Positions 10,299 through 20,069 of a DNA stretch of 25,182 nucleotides are shown here, piece by piece. Each line of letters starts with the position of its first letter. Within the stretch, counting starts at the first letter, position 1. The DNA comes from Scytalidium lignicola (Eukaryota > Ascomycota > Leotiomycetes). The notes under the pieces were generated by a model. It ran no database searches and was not told the DNA's origin. It worked only from the letters and a program-made list of their open reading frames with translations. A program made the translations under genes and the position numbers. The stretch spans positions 1 through 25,182 of the forward strand of contig NCSJ02000477.1 of NCBI GenBank assembly GCA_002812745.2. Direction: 5' to 3'.

Positions 10299-11637
10299 AT
10301 GACTATGGCTATTGATAACCAGCAACGGCTCAGTGGCGTCAACTTGGACCATATGCCGTACGCAAACTCGCCGCACTTCTCCAACCCGTGGTCCTCCTCG
10401 TCCGCGCCGGGCCAGAATCACAGTCTCTATGCTTCCTCGTCCGGTCTGGGTGCACACGCCGCAGCAGGAAACATGCCCAAACAGCAGGACCTACCGAGAC
10501 TGGGCAACAATGTCTCGATGAGCTCGTATGCCAATGTGCCTATCACTACAGCACCGGCAGGTACTTCTCTGATGACGGGTGTATATGGATCGCAGGATTT
10601 ACTCACAATCCCCCAAGATATGTTGGGTCAGAACCGCATGCAGTCCACATCCACGGGATATGGACACAGTCCCACGTATTCGACGGCACCGCCCATTCAC
10701 ACTTATGCTCCTACCACGTCGGCGTACGATTCGATGGGCTACGTGACGGCTCCCTTGCGGTCCACTTATGCCATACCACAGCAACAGCAAGATCATGTTC
10801 GACGACTCTCCCACCCGTCAGTATCCTCAGCTCCTTCCTTCCTTGACGTCGCGCCTGAAGAACGACGGATTCAGCGCCCGAATTCTCTTATTGACTTCTC
10901 CGACAGAGGACTGCAACACGAGGCAAACCGCAGCTTCGGTGATGCCATGGATGCGAGTAGAGGCATGATTGCCATGAGCCAGAACACTACGCCTCGAAAT
11001 GTTTACGGACCTGAAAACCGTGGTGGTCGAGGATCGGCCGATTCGTACGGCTTTCCCTCAACGCATTCCACCAGTTCTTCCATATCTTCCTCGGGAACGT
11101 ACCCATCGTACTTTACGGGATCGGTGGATTCGTCGGTGACGGACTACTCCAATACCGGATCTGATATCGAGCAGGTCACGTCACGAACGCTACCTAAACC
11201 GTCTGGACTTCTCCACACTACTATTCCTCCGGCACCACAGTCCATGATGGGGCAGTTCAGCTCAAAGGTGCAGACTAATACGCAGAAGAAGCATAAGTGC
11301 AAAATCTGTGATAAACGATTTACTCGCCCTAGCTCTCTACAAACACACGTCTACAGCCACACTGGCGAGAAGCGTAAGTTTTCCTCTTCCCACTCCCCCC
11401 TAAACCCCGCCGGCTTTTTTCTTCTGCCTCTCTAGAGCACGAGGATATATTTCCTGGGTGGATTATTGCTCTTTACTTGTCGTTTCATTACTGACATTTC
11501 CCTAGCATTCATGTGCGAATTTGAAGGATGTGGCCGTCATTTCTCTGTTGTCTCTAATCTACGACGACATCGCAAAGTACATAGGGGGGAANGCACCCTC
11601 GGAAACGGGATCCGAAGATCATCATTCCGATGGCTAG
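10299..11637 (+). CDS. flbC: FlbC-type C2H2 zinc-finger transcription factor
   Basis: Two exons, 10299-11373 and 11506-11637, are joined by a 132-nt intron (GTAAGT donor, CTGAC branch site, TAG acceptor) that splits codon 359 in the linker between the fingers. Residues 1 to about 325 are Ser/Thr/Tyr/Pro-rich, probably disordered, with a short Gln run. Finger 1 has Cys334, Cys337, His350, His354; finger 2 has Cys362, Cys367, His380, His384, with a TGEKPF linker. This finger pair near the C-terminus is characteristic of FlbC, which in Aspergillus binds the brlA promoter and promotes conidiation. A nuclear DNA-binding role is inferred from the family. The start is the first ATG after a leader of more than 200 nt without ATG, in AAAAAATG context. 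Position 11592 is N: skipping it gives an acidic tail EAPSETGSEDHHSDG (401 residues); counting it as a base gives a 421-residue product with an unrelated basic/hydrophobic tail ending at 11696. I prefer the former. The assignment as FlbC rather than a close C2H2 paralogue is likely, not certain. Confidence 0.88.
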
Positions 11638-12300
11638 ATCTTAAACACGGAAGCAAAGTGATAATTATTTTTAATTCGTTCTTAGACGCCCCCTAGACGC
11701 TCTGTCTAAAAATGCGCCAAACACACCAAAAGTTCTCCGGAGAACTCTTACCGAGTTCTGGTTGACGGGGATTTCACACACACACTCTCTCTGTTGGGCA
11801 GATTTTGAAATTGCCTCTGGTTATTTTGTTTTCTCGGCGTCGATATCCCGAGTGTGGAAGGAAGCTGTTTCTGTTTACTTTATATACCAAGGCGCATGAA
11901 TCTTTGATGATGGGCGATTCCTTCTGGACTGAAAGCAGCAAACTGCGAGAGATCTCTGGACCGGGCCGCGCTTATGATGATTGTAATTTTTCTATTTTCC
12001 TAANTTTTTTTATTTATTGTTCGTTCTTCGTCTTGTTCTATGAGGGGTTCTCGACGGCGTTGGTGGGACTCAAATGGCGGCTGTCACAATTGACGGACTG
12101 GGCCTGGATGTGTGTGTACTATTAGCTTTCTTTACCCTCGCTATATACCCGGTAATGGCCTGGAGGTGACTGCTATGCTATTATGCTACGCTATTACGCT
12201 ACGATCTCTACAGAGAGAATAATTTTAAGGCATCGATAGAAATGCCTATCAAAAAATGAACCAACTGCAGATCCTACATACAGTATCTATGTCTGTGCTA
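11638..12300 (+). other. presumed flbC 3' UTR and downstream flank
   Basis: This is sequence after the flbC stop, partly T-rich, with an N at 12004 in front of a T run. It contains the inverted-repeat cluster at 11731-11759 and a small GGCAT/ATGCC hairpin at 12229-12246. A 106-codon open frame (11805-12125) crosses the N and has no recognisable features. The 3' end of the transcript cannot be placed. Confidence 0.5.
11731..11759 (+). promoter_or_regulatory. two mutually exclusive hairpins in the flbC 3' flank
   Basis: AGTTCTCCGGAGAACT (11731-11746) is a perfect 16-bp palindrome. Its right half, extended to AGAACTC (11741-11747), is also the reverse complement of GAGTTCT (11753-11759), with TTACC between. 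As RNA, the middle arm can pair with the left arm (6 bp, CCGG loop) or the right arm (7 bp, 5-nt loop), not both. It starts 94 nt after the preferred flbC stop. As DNA it could instead be a symmetric protein site. Confidence 0.55.
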
Positions 12301-12547
12301 CCTTTTTCTTCTTTCTTTCGTGGTGAAATCGATGAGCTTCTGGAAGATGGGTGATTTACAGTACTGCAGTACTACAGTACAACCTGGGGTGCGTGGTGAG
12401 TGCGTGGTGGGCGCCTATCGGCAAATCCCATGACAGAAGACGAAGAGAAGCTTTCGAAACCTCCCAAGATCGACGTTGTGCTGCTGGAGTGTGCAACAGG
12501 AGCCGAACGGGCCTAGTTCCATCCACAATCCACCATCCACTCACTAT

Positions 12548-12561
12548 CCCCCCCCCCCCCC
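12548..12561. repeat. run of 14 C
   Basis: A homopolymer of C followed by GGCCC. Length is uncertain in any sequencing of such runs. Confidence 0.9.
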
Positions 12562-12925
12562 GGCCCGCCAAACAGAACAGAAATAATCAACCGGGTGGCG
12601 ATATGACGCAGTTTTCCGCCCTCCCCTTTCACCCGCCAGAAAACTGAAACAACGGTCTCATCAACGTCGGCGCAAGGAGGTTCTCCACCGTCCCAAATCC
12701 CAAATTTAAATCCCCCCCTGGTGCGTGGCTGTGTCGAAATTGGATCACGTACGTGTCGACGAAAGAGGAAGAACTGGGGTCCCAAACCGGGGGATACAGT
12801 AATTGCCAGATTACTTACAGGACAGTTCGGCTGTCTTTCTTCGGGGGTTAATTATGGCAATCAACCATGGGAAATAATGACGCGAATGCTGCCCACAAAT
12901 TTCTCTTTCTATTCCCCGGGCCAAA

Positions 12926-12950
12926 CAAAACAAAACAAAACAAAACAAAA
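12926..12950. repeat. (CAAAA)5 microsatellite
   Basis: Five perfect CAAAA units followed by CAC and a run of A. It is noncoding. Confidence 0.95.
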
Positions 12951-13421
12951 CACAAAAAAAACCACATTAAAAAAATAGGAGAGGGAGTGGGGGTGAGGCG
13001 GGACGCATTGCGTCTTTTCGGTCGCCCTGCGCATTCTGCATGAGTGCGAGAGAATAAGATGCGATTTGACAATCTTTGTCACAGAAAGCTTCACTGATTT
13101 GTCTTGTCAAGAGGGCCATTGACGTGGATTGGGGGGCTGCGACTGTGCTGCGACTACTGCTGTAGTACATTACAAGTACAGTACCGCACTGTATTACTTA
13201 AGTACGCGCTAGAATCAACAAACTTGCCCCGTTTCTCTTCTGTTTTCAGGGTCCTCCGGGATGCCTTGTGTGCCTTACTTCCTTGCTTCCTTGCTTTGGC
13301 TGCGGGAGGGTGAATTTGATGCTGAGTGGTGCGAGAGGAGAAACATTTCGTCATTGTTGAATAAACGAGTGGCTGTCGTTTGAACAGGAGGAGTAAGATA
13401 TTGTTACTTGTCACACTTGTA

Positions 13422-13458
13422 AACACACACGACACACACACACACAACACACACACAC
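13422..13458. repeat. (CA)n microsatellite with interruptions
   Basis: An AC/CA run is broken by a GA and an AA step. Confidence 0.88.
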
Positions 13459-13865
13459 TTGTGCTAGTAGTCAGAGCGGGGAATCCTACTAGTTTTGGCG
13501 CCAAAAGCACAAGACCTTGTCATTGTCAACCTGTCTGCTTGTCAACTGAATGTGGAGAGCTTTTGTTGACGTGGTGGTGGTGTCAAGAAAGGGCGGCACT
13601 GCTGGTGGCAATCTCTGGGCTGGTGAGTGCTAGGAGTGGTCTTTTTCGTCGTCACCCGGAAATGCACCACCTTCTCATTGAGTGCGAGCCCCCGAGCGTG
13701 AGCGACTTGCGATTTGAGTACCGGGAGGTACAGTATGCTTGATTGAATATGGAGGCGAGATGACAGGAAAAGAACCAAAAGCTGACAGCAAACGGAGTAC
13801 GCGCTGACATGGTTGTTGGACCTGCAAAATTTGACCGCCGACGAATTACAGTATTTTGGATTCCT

Positions 13866-13982
13866 GCATACACACCAACGCAAACACGGCCGCACATATA
13901 CACACACACACACATACAGACACACATACAGACACATACACACTCACTCAACACAGACCACCCACAAGACACACACCACACG
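13866..13982. repeat. long CA-rich degenerate repeat
   Basis: About 115 bp of almost alternating C and A, made of CACA, CATACAGACA and CACTCA units. It has no G-rich interruptions except short CGG and CAG steps. It produces artefactual His/Thr frames on + and Val/Cys frames on -. Confidence 0.85.
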
Positions 13983-14601
13983 GCAGCAGCAGACAACCTA
14001 TGAGTACAATACACCATCAATGGCACCCAGGGCTTTTGCTCGAGGTTTTACAACTTTTCCAAGAAAACTTCTCTGTCAGTGACGCACAGCAACGTCAGCG
14101 GCTTCGTGGGCTTGGATTTACCGGCAGTGGTGTGAATCTGATAAACCGGGGTCCTCTTGGCGGCTGGGGATTGTGAGACATCACGTGATTCATCGCTCTA
14201 GACAGCCGAGGGACAAACAGAGAACTTGAAACCCTGAGGTAGAGATTATTATCTCATCAAGCACTCTCCAAATCGGAACTAGAGAAAGAATGCAACATGT
14301 GGATTGGGTTATCATTTAACAATCATCAAAGCACTTTTTGAAAGGTAATAATCTTTTGGGGGGGCTGGGCTGGCCGGCTTCTTTGGCGGTAATTCCAAAC
14401 AAGAGAAAAAAAACCCTTGTCCAAGCTATCCCACCAGCTGCAAATACCGCAAAACGACACACTTCCACTATCATAAAATGCACATTCTTGCAAAGATTCC
14501 GATTCAGTTTACATTGTTTTAAATTAAGACTCGTGTTGTACTGTACATTGGACGCCAGTTTCCCCCAGGAATCGCTTTGTGCAAACCATAAGTCCTCCCA
14601 T

Positions 14602-17600
14602 TTAAATCACGATTGCAAGCTCAGGTCTGTCCATCCTCTCATCGTCCAGGTTTGGATAGTAAGGAACCAATGCGTGCGCCCCTCCAACATATGCGTTATT
14701 GTAAAGCGACCAGTATGGCTGCCTAACCTTCCGAGCAGGGTGGAAGAGGCCGGCCCAGACGTAGTTCATCGTTATGCCAGGTCCAATCGCCATTCTGATA
14801 GCATCGATGGCTTCAATGATTCGGTCAATAACGTGAGGACTGGTCTCAAAGAGATTGGGATACAGGAGATTAAGAAGATGGAGCATGGCATCTTCGCACC
14901 CAAGTCCTACCACTCCGAGTGCTACGTGCTTCACAACAGAAGCGGCCGTCTGTCGATGGACCTGATCCCTGTCGATAAGAGCATCCTCGAGCAAAGGCGT
15001 CACTGCATAGACATAGTCTTTAGCCATCTCGCCGATGTACTCGAACAAAAAGGAGAGTGACTTGAGCACACCGTTTTGGACGTTGAGCTCCGGTACTCGG
15101 TATTCGTTCATCAGTGCAGGGAGGACTGTAAAAGGTGCGCAAGTTTCGGCAACAATGCCGATAGCAACAGCCGTACAAACTCGAGACTGACGTTCCTGGA
15201 CTCTGAGATTGTTCAACAGCGTGGCTAGGACATCTTGAGGGCCAATGGCCTTTGCGATGAAACCGAATGTGTTGTTTGCGGCTCGTCGGATACCCTTCTT
15301 ATGTGCCTTGAGCATATCCAAGAGCTCGAAACAAATTCGCATCCATTCTCGGGCGTTTACACTCTCTGGACCGCGATCCGCAATACGGCCAACCAAATCA
15401 ATAGTATTCTCTTGGACTTTTTCGTGGCGATTTCGTAGAATAGGTGTGAGACGCGGCAGTAAGTCTTTGATTGGAGGTTGCATTTGGCTGATTCCAACCA
15501 CGGTTACGATCGATCGTAAAGCACCAAGGATAGAACCAAGGACCTCGGGATACTCCTCACCAAGATATTCATATAGCACAACTCCGAGCTTTCCCATCAG
15601 CGCATCCTCTCCACATTGTTTCATAACCATCGCGATACGCGAGATAAGGTCAGCAGCTTGTTGACGGACCGTAGCTGATTTGTTGTTCAACCGCCAAAGG
15701 ATTGTGCTCACAATCTGGGGTAGATATGGTTTGCATCGTGTGCCAAGAGCATTGACAACAGTACCAAAGCCATTCAGCATGACAATATCCTCAACAGATT
15801 GTTCTTGGAACGAGTGTAGGATACCATCAATCAACCGTTCTTCCAATCTTTCGCCGATATCTGCCGCACCCAAGCTGGCGATAACCTTCTCTACAGTCTC
15901 AACCGTCATCTTACGGTAGGCCTCGCTCTCATCCTTTAGATTATTGACGACCCTTTCGAGAATCTCACTAACTCCAACTTTCTGGCCAAGATCAACGGTG
16001 GTATCCACAACCTGTCTATAGTTGCGCTTATCCAACGCCATCCTGCGAACCCAGAAGCTCTTGAAGAATTCATCTAGAACATGTTCTTTCAAATACCCCG
16101 CCGTCACTCCATCTGTGCTGGCACACTGAGAAATAACCTTAAGAACTACCTTCTTCATTTCTTCATCAGGAGATGAAAACTCTCTCAGTAATATCTCCAT
16201 GATTTGGCTGGTATAGTAATTCGCATATTCTTCATCCATTAACGGGATGATGTAGCCAACTGCCTTCAGGAACCCTGCCAAGCCTTTCCCCCTTTGCTTT
16301 CGCGCACCAGTCCATAAAGGATTCAAGATGTCATCAAAACTCTCAATACCATATGGATTAGCAGCTTCTGCTAATGCTGCGATGGCTAAACTTGTCACGG
16401 TTCGGACTTTCGTCTGATCGTCGTTGAGATTGGGCCCAATGCAGTCTACCAAACCCTTCAAGTGGGGTAAAACAGCGCATCCCATTAGGATTGGAATCTG
16501 CTGTACAATCTTGACACCTGTGTGTCTAGCTTGCCATGACTTTTTGCTCCGGCAAACTGCTCGAAGAAAAGGCAAAAGGGCGGGTATACCCAAAGCTGAG
16601 GCCACAACTGCAAACGCCCTAGCTGTTGTATTTCGAACATACTCATCAACGTGATCGATATCGGGTCGCATAGTACTAATCATGTGTGCAAGACCTGCAG
16701 CTTTGCTCAGATTTGAAATAATTTCACGACCCTCAACCCTTGCATAGTAATCCTGATCAATGAGCAATGGCTCTATAACAACCAAAATCTTGTGGACATA
16801 AGGTCGAACGAGGTCATCAAGCTTATAGAGAACACGATCAATAACTTTGACTAGTAAATGGCGTTCTTGATCCTCAAGAGTCTTCTCCATAAGAAGAGGA
16901 AGTATTTGGTTGAACAGAGGTCCAGCACCAAACTGTCGCGCATTGTCCGTGAGTTGACGTAGTGCTGTCTTTCGCATGGGAGGAGTACCATTCTTTACTT
17001 TCAGGAGTAGCCTCATGATCTTTCGTTCCTTCAGCTCCTCTACACTCATCGTGTTCTCGTCACTTCCATCAGTGAGTTTCCCAAAGTACGCCATATCCTC
17101 GGGTTTGAAGAATTGGAGATCCCCAACGCCAGGAATCTCTGTCGGAAGCTGTTTCCCCATTATTCTCCCGCTGTCTGGGTCTTGCATCATGAAACCTCCA
17201 GTATGAGCGGGAGTTGTCATCAACTTGTGAGTTGGTGCCCGGATTGGGGCATAGCCAGGTGGAGGCTCCAAAACTTTGTATCCTTCACTTGGCAGCATCA
17301 TGTCGAGCTCCTCGTCTGATAAGGGTGCATTTCTTGAGGAAAGATCTGTTCCAAATGTTGTTGGCATAGCTGGACCAGCCATCTGTGAAGGATGCATTGG
17401 GGTAACCAGTCCCTGGTTTCCAATTGGTGTAGCAGCTGGAGCTTGATCCCACCGTGATCGCCGCCTCGGGGTCTCCTCAACGCCAGGTACTCCCACTACT
17501 GGTGTTTGATCCCATCGTGACCGTTTGATCTTCGAGTCACTAGATAATACTGCGGCACTTTGGTCTGTAGACTCGGACCCAACATCCCATCTTTGTTTGC

Positions 17601-18273
17601 GCTTCCGACCTGCCGTGACAACTTCAGTAGAACCCGCATCCTTATTCTCCTTATCGCTTGGGGAACCACCATCTTCCTGAGCTAGAGTAGCCTTGTGATG
17701 GACGATATCGCCGTTTGCTGCCTTTTCCTCAATAGCCCTCCTCACTCTCTCCTCCTCCCTCTCAAGCTCTCTCCGTGCCATGATCACTCTATAACTTTCC
17801 CCATCTTCAGCAGCCCCTGCTTGCCTATTTGCTGCAAACGGGTCCGCCCTCGTAGGTGTCAAAACGCGATTTAACCTGCGCTTTTGATAATCGGTCTCAC
17901 GATCCGTGATTCTCGCACTCTTCTCTCGGCTTGAAAGAATATCCTCTTCTTCGGCACCGTTGCCATGAGCGAATTCGTTCATCTGCTCTTTCGAGGCTGT
18001 GTATTGCCCAACCAAGCGCCTGCTAGTATCAGCTTCCTCCATCTCTTCATCATATTCGTCCGTTGCAGGTATCGAGATATTGTAACCCGCGAATTTATCA
18101 ACGCCATCTCGATCGTAAAGCGTAGTATCGAAGCTCTCAGTCAAGGAGGCCTTAGTCGAGACATCAGTTCGCTGGTTGAGGGGATCAAAGCTCTTTGACC
18201 CCTTCTTTCCAGCAGAGGCAGTATTGCGCTCTGCTTGAAGCTTCCTGATCGTCTCAAAGTCAGCGTCAGACAT
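14602..18273 (-). CDS. HSH155: SF3B1/Hsh155, U2 snRNP splicing factor 3b subunit 1
   Basis: An uninterrupted 1223-residue frame. The product is the HEAT-repeat scaffold of SF3b, which clamps the U2 snRNA-branch site helix in the spliceosome. The N-terminal region contains three tryptophan-bearing U2AF-ligand-like motifs (KRKQRWD near residue 228, KRSRWDQTP near 253, [10 protein letters not shown] near 275) and a TPTRADPF segment. About residues 430-1200 are HEAT repeats very close to human SF3B1. Human hotspot positions are conserved: His662, Lys666 and Lys700 correspond to His584, Lys588 and Lys622 (constant offset of 78). Human Arg1074 is kept as Arg996, but human Val1078 is Asn1000 and human Asn1108 is Ser1030, both in the pladienolide-binding pocket. 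The start (ATG at 18273, MSDADFETI) fits the family, and length is near the human 1304. The stop TAA is at 14602-14604. Upstream, a 379-bp gap separates it from the co-oriented ARPC2 gene. Confidence 0.98.
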   Translation of the reverse strand: MSDADFETIRKLQAERNTASAGKKGSKSFDPLNQRTDVSTKASLTESFDTTLYDRDGVDKFAGYNISIPATDEYDEEMEEADTSRRLVGQYTASKEQMNEFAHGNGAEEEDILSSREKSARITDRETDYQKRRLNRVLTPTRADPFAANRQAGAAEDGESYRVIMARRELEREEERVRRAIEEKAANGDIVHHKATLAQEDGGSPSDKENKDAGSTEVVTAGRKRKQRWDVGSESTDQSAAVLSSDSKIKRSRWDQTPVVGVPGVEETPRRRSRWDQAPAATPIGNQGLVTPMHPSQMAGPAMPTTFGTDLSSRNAPLSDEELDMMLPSEGYKVLEPPPGYAPIRAPTHKLMTTPAHTGGFMMQDPDSGRIMGKQLPTEIPGVGDLQFFKPEDMAYFGKLTDGSDENTMSVEELKERKIMRLLLKVKNGTPPMRKTALRQLTDNARQFGAGPLFNQILPLLMEKTLEDQERHLLVKVIDRVLYKLDDLVRPYVHKILVVIEPLLIDQDYYARVEGREIISNLSKAAGLAHMISTMRPDIDHVDEYVRNTTARAFAVVASALGIPALLPFLRAVCRSKKSWQARHTGVKIVQQIPILMGCAVLPHLKGLVDCIGPNLNDDQTKVRTVTSLAIAALAEAANPYGIESFDDILNPLWTGARKQRGKGLAGFLKAVGYIIPLMDEEYANYYTSQIMEILLREFSSPDEEMKKVVLKVISQCASTDGVTAGYLKEHVLDEFFKSFWVRRMALDKRNYRQVVDTTVDLGQKVGVSEILERVVNNLKDESEAYRKMTVETVEKVIASLGAADIGERLEERLIDGILHSFQEQSVEDIVMLNGFGTVVNALGTRCKPYLPQIVSTILWRLNNKSATVRQQAADLISRIAMVMKQCGEDALMGKLGVVLYEYLGEEYPEVLGSILGALRSIVTVVGISQMQPPIKDLLPRLTPILRNRHEKVQENTIDLVGRIADRGPESVNAREWMRICFELLDMLKAHKKGIRRAANNTFGFIAKAIGPQDVLATLLNNLRVQERQSRVCTAVAIGIVAETCAPFTVLPALMNEYRVPELNVQNGVLKSLSFLFEYIGEMAKDYVYAVTPLLEDALIDRDQVHRQTAASVVKHVALGVVGLGCEDAMLHLLNLLYPNLFETSPHVIDRIIEAIDAIRMAIGPGITMNYVWAGLFHPARKVRQPYWSLYNNAYVGGAHALVPYYPNLDDERMDRPELAIVI

Positions 18274-18652
18274 GATTGCATCTCATCGATGGCGTCCTAC
18301 TTCAACAGCTGATAAGTTGAAGATCCACGTCGATTTTTGTTTCGCGATTCTGAAGGCGAAGAGATCCCACAGTATGCGACTAGTCAGAACCAGACTAGCG
18401 TGCTGACATATTCCAAATTATCACGTGATAATTTCTAGCAGGTGGGCTAGGTGTTTGTTTGCTTGGGTTTTATCAAAATATTGGATTACGACACTGTCGA
18501 AATATTTTTAGCCGATATTTATATCTTTGCCAAGAGAGTCTTTTCCCCTTAAAAACGAGCATGGTATCCCTACGGTTTACGAGGTTATGACCCTCAGAGG
18601 AATGATAAAAAGACATTTTAGACCTCGCTATTAACGCCATATGCAACCTGCT
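18274..18652 (-). promoter_or_regulatory. promoter region of HSH155 and 3' flank of ARPC2
   Basis: This 379-bp gap between two co-oriented genes must carry the 3' end of ARPC2 and the promoter of the SF3B1 gene. It contains a 20-bp perfect palindrome centred on CACGTG, 142 bp upstream of the SF3B1 ATG. The half nearer ARPC2 is AT-rich (ATATTT elements about 18476-18530), plausible for 3'-end formation. No gene is hidden here. Confidence 0.6.
18415..18434. promoter_or_regulatory. 20-bp perfect palindrome with CACGTG E-box
   Basis: AAATTATCACGTGATAATTT equals its own reverse complement over all 20 bp. The core TCACGTGA is the classic symmetric site for bHLH factors such as Cbf1. The flanking TTATC/GATAA halves additionally give two inverted GATA motifs. 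Its place upstream of the SF3B1 ATG makes a promoter element likely; binding is inferred. Confidence 0.75.
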
Positions 18653-19874
18653 TCAACTCCCCTGTACCTTAAATGTCCTTCCACTCGCAGTCTTCCTCTC
18701 CTTTTCCTCATTTTCAGGCCGTGCCCTACGGAGAACTGTTTTTCGATTAGTATGGACCTCCAAAAAATTGAGAAACCTGATTAACTGCTGACCTTGCAAG
18801 AAATCTGCCGTACGTCTTCGCATTCTTGAGTGAATGTATGCCTATTAATAGTCAGATTTATCCTGTAACATAAGATCAACCGACATGCCTTTGAAGCCTT
18901 AATGTGATAATGGAAGTAGTCACGAAACGTCTGAATATGCGAAATAACCTCGTCCCGTCGTTGACGGGTTAGGTGGCGGGGAAAAAGAACTGCAAGTAAA
19001 TTAGTTCATAGATTCTAGAGATGATTCCGGAGGTGTGCCACATACCAAATGTTACGTAGCCAATCTCTCCTTTTCCCGTGTCCCTGACACCTGGCACGTT
19101 CTGAAGTTCAAGAGGTGGATCGGTTCGGAAGAGTACTTGAGGAGCATTCTGGATAGCTCTCCTTCTTGCATCAACAAACTCTTGAATGAAGACCTTTCCG
19201 AATACCCTATCCGTCTCCTCGCGGAATATGGTGCTGAAAATCACGGTGACACGATCATGACTTGCTTTGATGTAAATTGCTTCCTCATCGCGGTAATGAA
19301 TAGCCATGACCTCGCCGCCTTCTTGGACACCTTGAGGTGCATCTTCGGAGGTAAATTTGGAAGCTTCTTGTTGAAGCTTGTGATGTTCATCGAATGCATG
19401 CTCGAAGGGAGCAGCCATTGCATTTCGTTTTAACAAGGATACTCGGCGGATGAGGTCTTCTCGAGCTTCTGAGAGAATGTTAAAACTTGACCCAATGGCT
19501 TGAATAGATTAAGCAACCAACCTTTGTCTTCGGGAAGATTTTCCAAATCAACCTGGACTGAGAAGTTGTAACCAGGCTCTGGCGCAACTACATAGGGCCC
19601 GTATTCACGTTCAAGAACTTGCTGGGCACCATACTTTAAGAGCTCATCAAAACATCGAACTTGAATCGAAACAAGGATCTTGGCCTTAGATTCAGGCGTG
19701 GAAATATGGAATGTAACGCCATCAAAGTCTGATACTGTTTGGTCAATGTTCACCGGAGCGGCCCTACAACGTCAGCATGGGGCATCGAATTACAGGGAAG
19801 CTGCAAGCATACCCGGATAACCGCTCTGTGAGGACTGACTGAATCAGCACATTTTGATAGTCGAGGAGAAGCAT
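18653..19874 (-). CDS. ARC35: ARPC2/Arc35, Arp2/3 complex 34-kDa subunit
   Basis: I rebuilt six exons on the - strand: 19813-19874, 19522-19763, 19046-19468, 18889-18989, 18793-18841 and 18653-18735, giving 960 nt and 319 residues, the usual fungal length. The five introns are 49, 53, 56, 47 and 57 nt and every phase closes. The product starts [21 protein letters not shown], passes [26 protein letters not shown]-like and [20 protein letters not shown] segments, then [16 protein letters not shown] and [20 protein letters not shown], and ends GRTFKVQGS. These are hallmark stretches of ARPC2, which with ARPC4 forms the core of the Arp2/3 actin-branching complex used in endocytic patches. Intron 4 (18842-18888) has a GC donor; intron 2 has the weak donor GTTGGT. 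It is transcribed divergently from DIP2 across 195 bp. Exon borders are deduced from splice signals and family similarity, not from transcripts. Confidence 0.95.
18842..18888 (-). other. GC-AG intron in ARPC2
   Basis: Read on the - strand, exon 4 ends ...TCAAAG and the intron begins GCATGT. A CTGAC branch site lies a few bases before the AATAG acceptor. Only this junction keeps the frame and gives the conserved KASKAYIHSRM segment. The nearby GT at 18884-18883 would shift the frame. Confidence 0.85.
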
Positions 19875-20069
19875 CTTTAACGGTCCTTGTAGTTGCAGAC
19901 CCCTCTTGCACGGTGTGCTTGTTTGGACTGTTACAATGGATGTCGTAGACTAGAGGGCGACGTAGTGGGGTGCGGCAGCTAGTTCGCTTATCAAGGCGCT
20001 AGTATTTTATCGCCATCCGCCTACCAAAAAAACTTGGGATGCTAAAGATTTTCGCGTCAACGCTGGAAA
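19875..20069. promoter_or_regulatory. divergent promoter shared by ARPC2 and DIP2
   Basis: Only 195 bp separate the two start codons, so both core promoters and both 5' UTRs must fit here. I see no obvious TATA box; there is a GGCG...CGCC pair (about 20014-20035) around an AT-rich centre. Shared regulation of actin and ribosome-assembly genes is possible but unproven. Confidence 0.75.

Larger units (their letters stand above)
12301..14601. other. gene-free stretch between convergent genes
   Basis: flbC (+) and the SF3B1 gene (-) point at each other across this interval. The open frames here are all short or driven by CA/TG repeats. It holds a 14-C run, a (CAAAA)5 array, two CA-rich blocks, an ATCACGTGAT E-box at 14180-14189, and TACAGTA/TACTGTA motifs at 12279, 12357, 12373, 12795, 13177, 13729, 13847 and 14539. 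No transposon ends or RNA gene are visible. Confidence 0.55.

Noticed and set aside
11805..12125. 106-codon frame downstream of flbC
   Set aside because: It crosses the N at 12004 and a T-rich run, and looks like 3' UTR.
13895..13960. CA-rich units as a CRISPR-like array
   Set aside because: Units are degenerate dinucleotide slippage without constant repeats or unique spacers, and the host is eukaryotic.
14338..15060. 240-codon + strand frame overlapping the SF3B1 3' end
   Set aside because: It is an antisense shadow of a highly conserved coding region, with no similarity of its own.
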